Below are positions 58,765 to 64,000 of a stretch of DNA of 64,000 nucleotides, piece by piece. This stretch comes from Arcuatula senhousia (lineage: Eukaryota; Mollusca; Bivalvia; Mytilida; Mytilidae). Each line of letters begins with the position of its first letter. Position 1 is the stretch's first letter. The stretch spans positions 58,528,867 through 58,592,866 of the forward strand of contig OZ020303.1 of NCBI GenBank assembly GCA_963971305.1, in the 5' to 3' direction. Made by a program: the position numbers and the translations under genes. The notes below the pieces were generated by a model that saw only the letters and a list, made by a program, of their open reading frames with translations, did no database searches and was not told the DNA's origin.

Positions 58765-61700
58765 TTAGAGTCTTGACTGTCTGATTCCATATTTTCTGTA
58801 CAGTGTCACAACTGCAGCACCCCCTATTCCAAAGTTATGTTGAAGTCCTACTTGTGCATCATCCACTTGTCTTTTCCCCGCTTTTCCTCTCAACTGCCAG
58901 ACTAACTCAGCACATTGTGCAAGACCTAGAAAAAACCCATAACAAACTATATTATGTGGTTACTAAAGGGGGATAACTGTGTATTTTTAAATTTTGTTAA
59001 ACAATATAAAATGTATGCATATATTATATTTCATCAATAGTTTTAAACATCTTTGTCGAATTATTTTTTGGCATACAATTTGATAAAGACTTGTATTTTT
59101 TATATCCCAGTTTGTACTTTATTAACAAACAATTTACATATGTTTTTTTTATGGATTATGGCCTTAAAAAGCTGCTTTTTAAGCAAACTGAAAGTTTTTA
59201 TATTTATAGATTTTTAATTTTTTGTAGTTACAAATACAAGGAATTTAATTTTATTAATTTTATTTATTTGTGCACTTCTATTAATTTTCTGGTATTTTAT
59301 AAGTAGTATGTTCATCCAGTGAATATTGCCAGATGACAAGCAGAGTTGAATTTTCTGGCTTTTAAATATATTATGTCTCCCCCCACTTTTGTGGGGAGAC
59401 ATATTGTTTTTGTCGTGTCCGTCTGTCTGTCAGTCCATCCATCCATCTGTCTGTCACAAAGTTTGTTAGCGCAACTCCTCTGAAACTACTGAACCGAATT
59501 CAACGAAACTTGGTATATAGGAAGGACACCATATGTAGTTGTGCATATTACCAGATATTACCAGAAAATTTTGATCCTCAAATTTTTGTGGGAGTTATGG
59601 CCCTTTGAACTTAGAAATTTGCTGAAAATCCTCATTTATCATCTTGTCAGCACAACTCCTCTGAAACTACTAAACCGAATTCAATGAAACTTGGTATGTA
59701 GGAAGGACATCATATGTAGAACTTGTGCATATTACCAGGAAATTGTGATCCTCAAATTTGTGTGGGAGTTATGGCCCTTTAAACTTAGAAATTTGCTAAA
59801 AATCCTCATTTATGATCTTCTCAGAGCAACTCCTCTGAAATTACTAAACAGAATTCAATGAAACTTGGTATATAGGAAGGACACCATATGTAAGTTGTGC
59901 ATATTACAAGGAAATTTTGATCCTCAAATTTGTGTGGGAATTATGGCCCTTTGAACTTAGAACTTTTTGGGGAAACGGGGGAGACATTAATTCCTGCTGT
60001 AATATGAATGTTGTGTCATGTACATTTATTCCACATCTCTTTATTGTCTATATGCTCGCTTCCCACTTAAGTTTAAAACAGACTAAGCACTGTTCCAGAA
60101 TAAAATGTGGTCAGAGGTTCAGAATTTTTATTCACTACCGAACCACCCATAAAATTTAATTTGATATAATTTCCCCTTTTGCATCTTACAATTATTTTTT
60201 TTTTAAACCCACCATCCATCATTAATAGAAGTGTCTCACAACTCTATCACATTTAATTGTGGAACAGGCCTTAAAAATATATCTGCATGTCTAATTTGTA
60301 CAAATGATTTACCTGTAGCACCTATTGGATGACCTTTAGATTCCAGACCACCAGATGGATTCACAACCCACTTATTACCAAGGTAACACAACTCTCCTCC
60401 AGCACCATTTTTCCTCCATTGGCTATTTCTCATTAACTGGTACCCTTTCCCTTCTTCGGCAAGACCCATAGCCTCATACATCATCATTTCATTACAAGAG
60501 AAACAGTCATGGACTTCGACCACATCAACTTTACTGGCGTCTAGCCCAGATTCAGCATAGCATTTTCTGGCAGCTTCTTTAGCCATTTTGTACCCTGATA
60601 AGTCAATATAGCTTTTATCAAAAGAATCTGGCATATCTGTGACTAGATGTTGAGCGACAATTTCAACAGCCTGTTTCTGAAGTCCATGTCGGAGAACAAA
60701 GTCTTCGCTACACACAATGGCACAAGCACCACCATCTGCCACAGGGGCAGACATCCAGAATGTTATTGGATAACACAACATAAGTTTGTCTTTGATATCT
60801 GACTTAGGTATTTCTTTGGATATACTAGCTTTAGGATTGTTGACGCTCTGTTTATGGTTTTTGTATGAAATATTTACAAGATCGTCTATATTAGCTTCAG
60901 GGTATTTTTCGAGGTATTCTCTCGCTGCATAGGCATAAAGTTTGACTACATCTGATGTCATGTTGTTCATTCTTGGCTGTATCAGGCCTGGGTCTGCTCC
61001 AAGGTCTACCATGTGATCCATGTGTCGTTTCACAGGAGATAACTTTTCTGGATATCTCTCTGAAAGTCCTCTTTCCATTTTCTCAAAACCTGTAAATAAG
61101 ACAAATGCATATAGCCTGATCTTAAATTTGAAATAAAGACACTATGTTTGTTTTGGTTTACTATTGCGTCATTTGTTATTACATTATCATGCAACAAATT
61201 TATACAATAAGCTTCAGTAAATATAAATTTGGGAACTGAAAATCTTTTGTTGTACTTTGCTTATTCAATTAATAATTTTTTTAAACTGTTTTGATGTTGT
61301 ACACTTGACCTTTTGGAAAATATTAAATATAAAGGCAACTTACATTTGAACATGTAATAATACAGGTACAACAGTATTTATTTTTTTATTATATGAAACA
61401 AGTCATATCTTTTAAATCATATCAAATACCTAAAGCCATAACACAATCCTCTACTCCACTTTGTACCATCCTACGAGCCAACATTAAGGCACTGGATCCT
61501 GATGAGCAGTTATTGTTGACATTGAAAACAGGCACACCAGTTAGCCCCAGCTCATAGACTGCCCTTTGTCCACATGTTGGTTCCCCATAACAGTAGCTTG
61601 CTACAACTGCTTGTACCTTTGCATATGGAATGTTGGCATCTTCTAGTGCAGCCTTGCCTGTGAAAAAAAATATGTAGCACATATATAGCAATTGATATAT

Positions 61701-62337
61701 ACTTAAATATGACATAAAAATAAATTCAAAGATGCAGTTTTTAATTTATGATGATACAGTCATGTATTATGTGTTTTTTTTTTTTCTCTCAGACTTCTTC
61801 AGTCTGAAAATTTGTTATTCATTATTGTACATGTACAACCTCAATTCTTTTATATTCATTTAAATATGAATAGTGCACTTTTAAGTTTGATCTTGTCATC
61901 TAATTTTATACATACAATTACTGGTGCAATGTATACATTTATGAAACAAAACACATATAAATTTGCTTGTTTTTACTTTTACATGTATCAACTTCACATT
62001 CAAATTTTTAGAGTTATTGCCCTTGGTGATTTTTTTTCAAATGATCTTCCATTATATTACATGCAGCTTATGAAAATAATATTGGCTAGAAATAAGTAAG
62101 GTTTTGTTTTTAGTTCTAATACATGTACAAACACAATGTGTACAAAACATGCTTGCTGCAATAGCATGAACAGAGCTGATTATTAGAATATATCATGTAC
62201 ATTGTATAACATGATCTTCTATAGAAAAAGTTACCAGCTTCTCTGCCCATATCATTATAATCCCAGTTCTTTGTTAGAGGTCTTTCAAACTTTGTTGTCC
62301 CAACTCCTATAACAAATGTCCTTCTCTTCTTATCCAT
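58765..62337 (-). CDS. Peroxisomal SCPx/DAF-22-type thiolase without SCP2 domain, PTS1 SRL
   Basis: Exons (- strand): 62337-62235, 61657-61430, 61089-60313, 58925-58765. All junctions are GT-AG and in phase 1; the total is 1269 nt, 422 residues. It is a type 2 3-ketoacyl-CoA thiolase, which cleaves branched or side-chain 3-ketoacyl-CoAs in peroxisomal beta-oxidation. Visible signatures: start [16 protein letters not shown]; nucleophile C85 in [24 protein letters not shown] with H304; [17 protein letters not shown] with H364; C-terminal [15 protein letters not shown]. The frame stops with QSRL and TAA at 58767-58765. SRL fits the PTS1 rule. Vertebrate SCPx continues into an SCP2 domain; nematode DAF-22 lacks it, as here. 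An alternative 3' exon cannot be excluded, but none is seen downstream. Confidence 0.88.
59372..59987 (+). repeat. Hairpin-bounded dispersed repeat, family 3
   Basis: It begins with the hairpin TATGTCTCCCCCCAC, TTTTG, TGGGGAGACAT, then a GTCTGTCTGTC run, then three tandem units of about 180 bp (near 59465, 59650 and 59823; core GCAACTCCTCTGAAACTACT). It ends GGGGGAGACAT. It lies in the last intron of the thiolase gene. The core resembles that of family 1. Confidence 0.75.
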
Positions 62338-63394
62338 AGTGGTGTGAATTTCCCAATTGCAAATCTGATTCTATACCTTGAAATGACTTTCCTAAAATGC
62401 AAGAAAAAATACTTTGAAGCATGATAGTCTACTTGATAAACAAATGTTAATTTTATTGTTATTTTTTCCTTTTTCATTTGTATAGTTCTTTATTTTCAGA
62501 GGATTATCGTAAACCAACATATTTATTTTAGGCATAATAAAATTTGTACATGTAAGTGCAACATGTGCAATGGGTTACATTCTCTGCCCAATGATGATTA
62601 TTACTAAGCTTTTAGTGTTGTCAAAATTTAAAGGAAGTTGGAGAATGGACGGATATTTTTTTTTATTTTTATTTTTTTTTTGTCACAAGCAAGTCTAAAA
62701 CTTTGCTAGGCTATATGGGAGACGATAAGAGTTGTACAATACTAACAGTGAAAGAAACAAGCACTAGACCGAAGACAAATTCTATGTAAAACTGAGTAGG
62801 TCTACATACTACTTCTCAAAGTACCCAAGAACTCTCCTGGTTAGCGGCATATTCCAAAAAAAATATACATAATAAAATTTCTCTAAAAGTATCTAAGAAG
62901 TATCTTGGTTAAATTAGAATTGTGAAAATTTTCTTAACAATACAACAAAAATTTAATGAAATGTGGAGAAAGGTCTACATAGACTTAGAAGTTTTTTTTC
63001 TAAGACTGAACTAACTTGATAAGCCTCCCCTTCTAAAACTTTATTTTATATTTGCTTATTATCATTCCATTTCCAAGACATGCATTATATATTAATATTA
63101 TTTTAAACGGTAAAATGACGAAATCAGCTCAAGAAATTATCAGGGCCTTGTTTGAACATATTTTCATCAATTCCCCTAGACATGCTAGATCCACGGGTTC
63201 AGGTCTTTGTGATCACAAAGAATGGAAAACATCATGCACTTATAGACAAATATGGGATTTCGATCTCTAAGATGAGCGCAGATCATGCAGATGTTGGTTT
63301 GTTCTTTACCAGATTTGACACACTAAATTGACTGTTGGTGATGCGACGGGTGTGCTATAGCAAGCAGGAACTGCTTATCCTTCTGGAGCACCTG
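62338..63394. other. Thiolase upstream region, no other gene seen
   Basis: Poly-T tracts near 62660, AT-rich sequence and no recognisable core promoter. Confidence 0.4.
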
Positions 63395-63575
63395 AGTTCA
63401 CTCTTGTTTCCACTGGAGTTGCATTGTTATTTGACATTCAGTTACTTTGTGTTTCCATGTTTTACATGTCTGTTTTTGTCCCATTCTTGTTGATGTTTAC
63501 TGGTTATGTCTCTAGATCTGCCCTTTCAGACTTTTGACATTCGGATACCCATTTGTACCTCTGCTTCTTTCTTAT
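63395..63575 (+). repeat. 'GLLTLECPIGA' family, diverged copy 4
   Basis: GAGTTCACTCTTGTTTCCAC, GTTTACTGGTTATGTC, CAGACTTTTGACATTCGGAT and ACCTCTGCTTCTTTCT match copy 1 in order. Confidence 0.45.
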
Positions 63576-63820
63576 CTGTTGGACAATTTTTTTTCAGAAT
63601 TCTTTTTTATCATGGTGTTATTTTTGTCACAAAGGAAATCTACGGAGCCCGGCAAGGGACACCGGAAAAAAAATTTTATATCGTTATTTTGATAAAATAT
63701 ATTATATCATTATTTCAATATATTATATAGTTTTTTCAATTTAATTATATCGTTATTTCGAAACATTATATCGTTTAATATTTCCATATAATTATACCGT
63801 TATTTAATTATATTTATTAT

Positions 63821-64000
63821 ACCCCCCGCAAACAAAGTTTGGGGGGTATATAGGAATCACCCTGTCTGTCTGTCTTTCTGTCTGTCTGTCCACATACCTC
63901 GTAAGCGCAACTCCTCCTAAGCTGCTTGATGGATTTTGATGAAACTTTACAGGAAGGATATACACCATATGGAAATGTGCATGAAGAATTTTGGTTACTG
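63821..64000 (+). repeat. Family 1 repeat, truncated by the window end
   Basis: It starts TATACCCCCCGCAAAC with the same hairpin as 28621, a CTGT run and then CGTAAGCGCAACTCCTCC and GATGGATTTTGATGAAAC. It runs off the end of the window. Confidence 0.8.

Noticed and set aside
60236..61078. Thiolase as a one-exon protein starting at 61078
   Set aside because: That ATG is residue 115 of the spliced frame; the catalytic cysteine lies in the upstream exon, and the reading past 60313 is intron.

Overview
This is animal nuclear DNA. It is AT-rich and gene-poor, genes are split by GT-AG introns, and intergenic and intronic DNA is full of short inverted-repeat elements, tandem repeats and decayed retrotransposons. 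The repeat style and the gene families suggest a lophotrochozoan, most likely a bivalve mollusc of the mussel type; this placement is inference. No bacterial genes, operons, CRISPR arrays or rRNA genes are visible.

Three protein-coding genes can be assembled. (1) On the + strand, 25168-40824, sixteen coding exons join in frame into a 1042-residue class I cytokine receptor with the layout of vertebrate gp130: signal peptide, Ig domain, cytokine-receptor module, three more fibronectin III domains, one membrane helix, a Box 1 JAK-binding motif and a long tyrosine-containing tail. (2) On the + strand, 54751-55476, one coding exon encodes a 241-residue TMEM69/DUF3429-type membrane protein, with a candidate CRE/ETS promoter and 5' exon about 2.4 kb upstream. 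(3) On the - strand, 62337 down to 58765, four exons encode a 422-residue SCPx/DAF-22-type thiolase that ends in the peroxisomal signal SRL and has no SCP2 lipid-transfer domain. Genes 2 and 3 converge. The three gene functions do not obviously form one pathway.

Layout: 1-20.8 kb has no convincing gene and holds dispersed repeats and a 30-bp minisatellite (5.3-5.9 kb). 20.9-25.1 kb may hold a 5' UTR exon of the receptor. 25.1-42.3 kb is the receptor gene, with many small inverted-repeat elements in its introns. 42.3-46.6 kb holds more such elements and a diverged satellite of about 145 bp. 46.7-48.4 kb is a nest of decayed non-LTR retrotransposons. 49.26-51.44 kb is a young, complete foldback/Mutator-like transposon with very long inverted repeats, a perfect 9-bp target duplication and a small SGNH-hydrolase-like reading frame in its centre. 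A second foldback element lies at 53.36-53.97 kb and a SINE-like repeat at 54.3-54.5 kb. The rest is TMEM69, thiolase and dispersed repeats, the last of which runs off the window end.

The strongest candidates for something new are the 2.2-kb foldback transposon with its captured gene fragment, the invertebrate gp130-like gene with vertebrate-like exon modularity, the SCP2-less thiolase with its own PTS1, and three hairpin-bounded repeat families that share an internal tandem module. Everything was read by eye; no database search was made.
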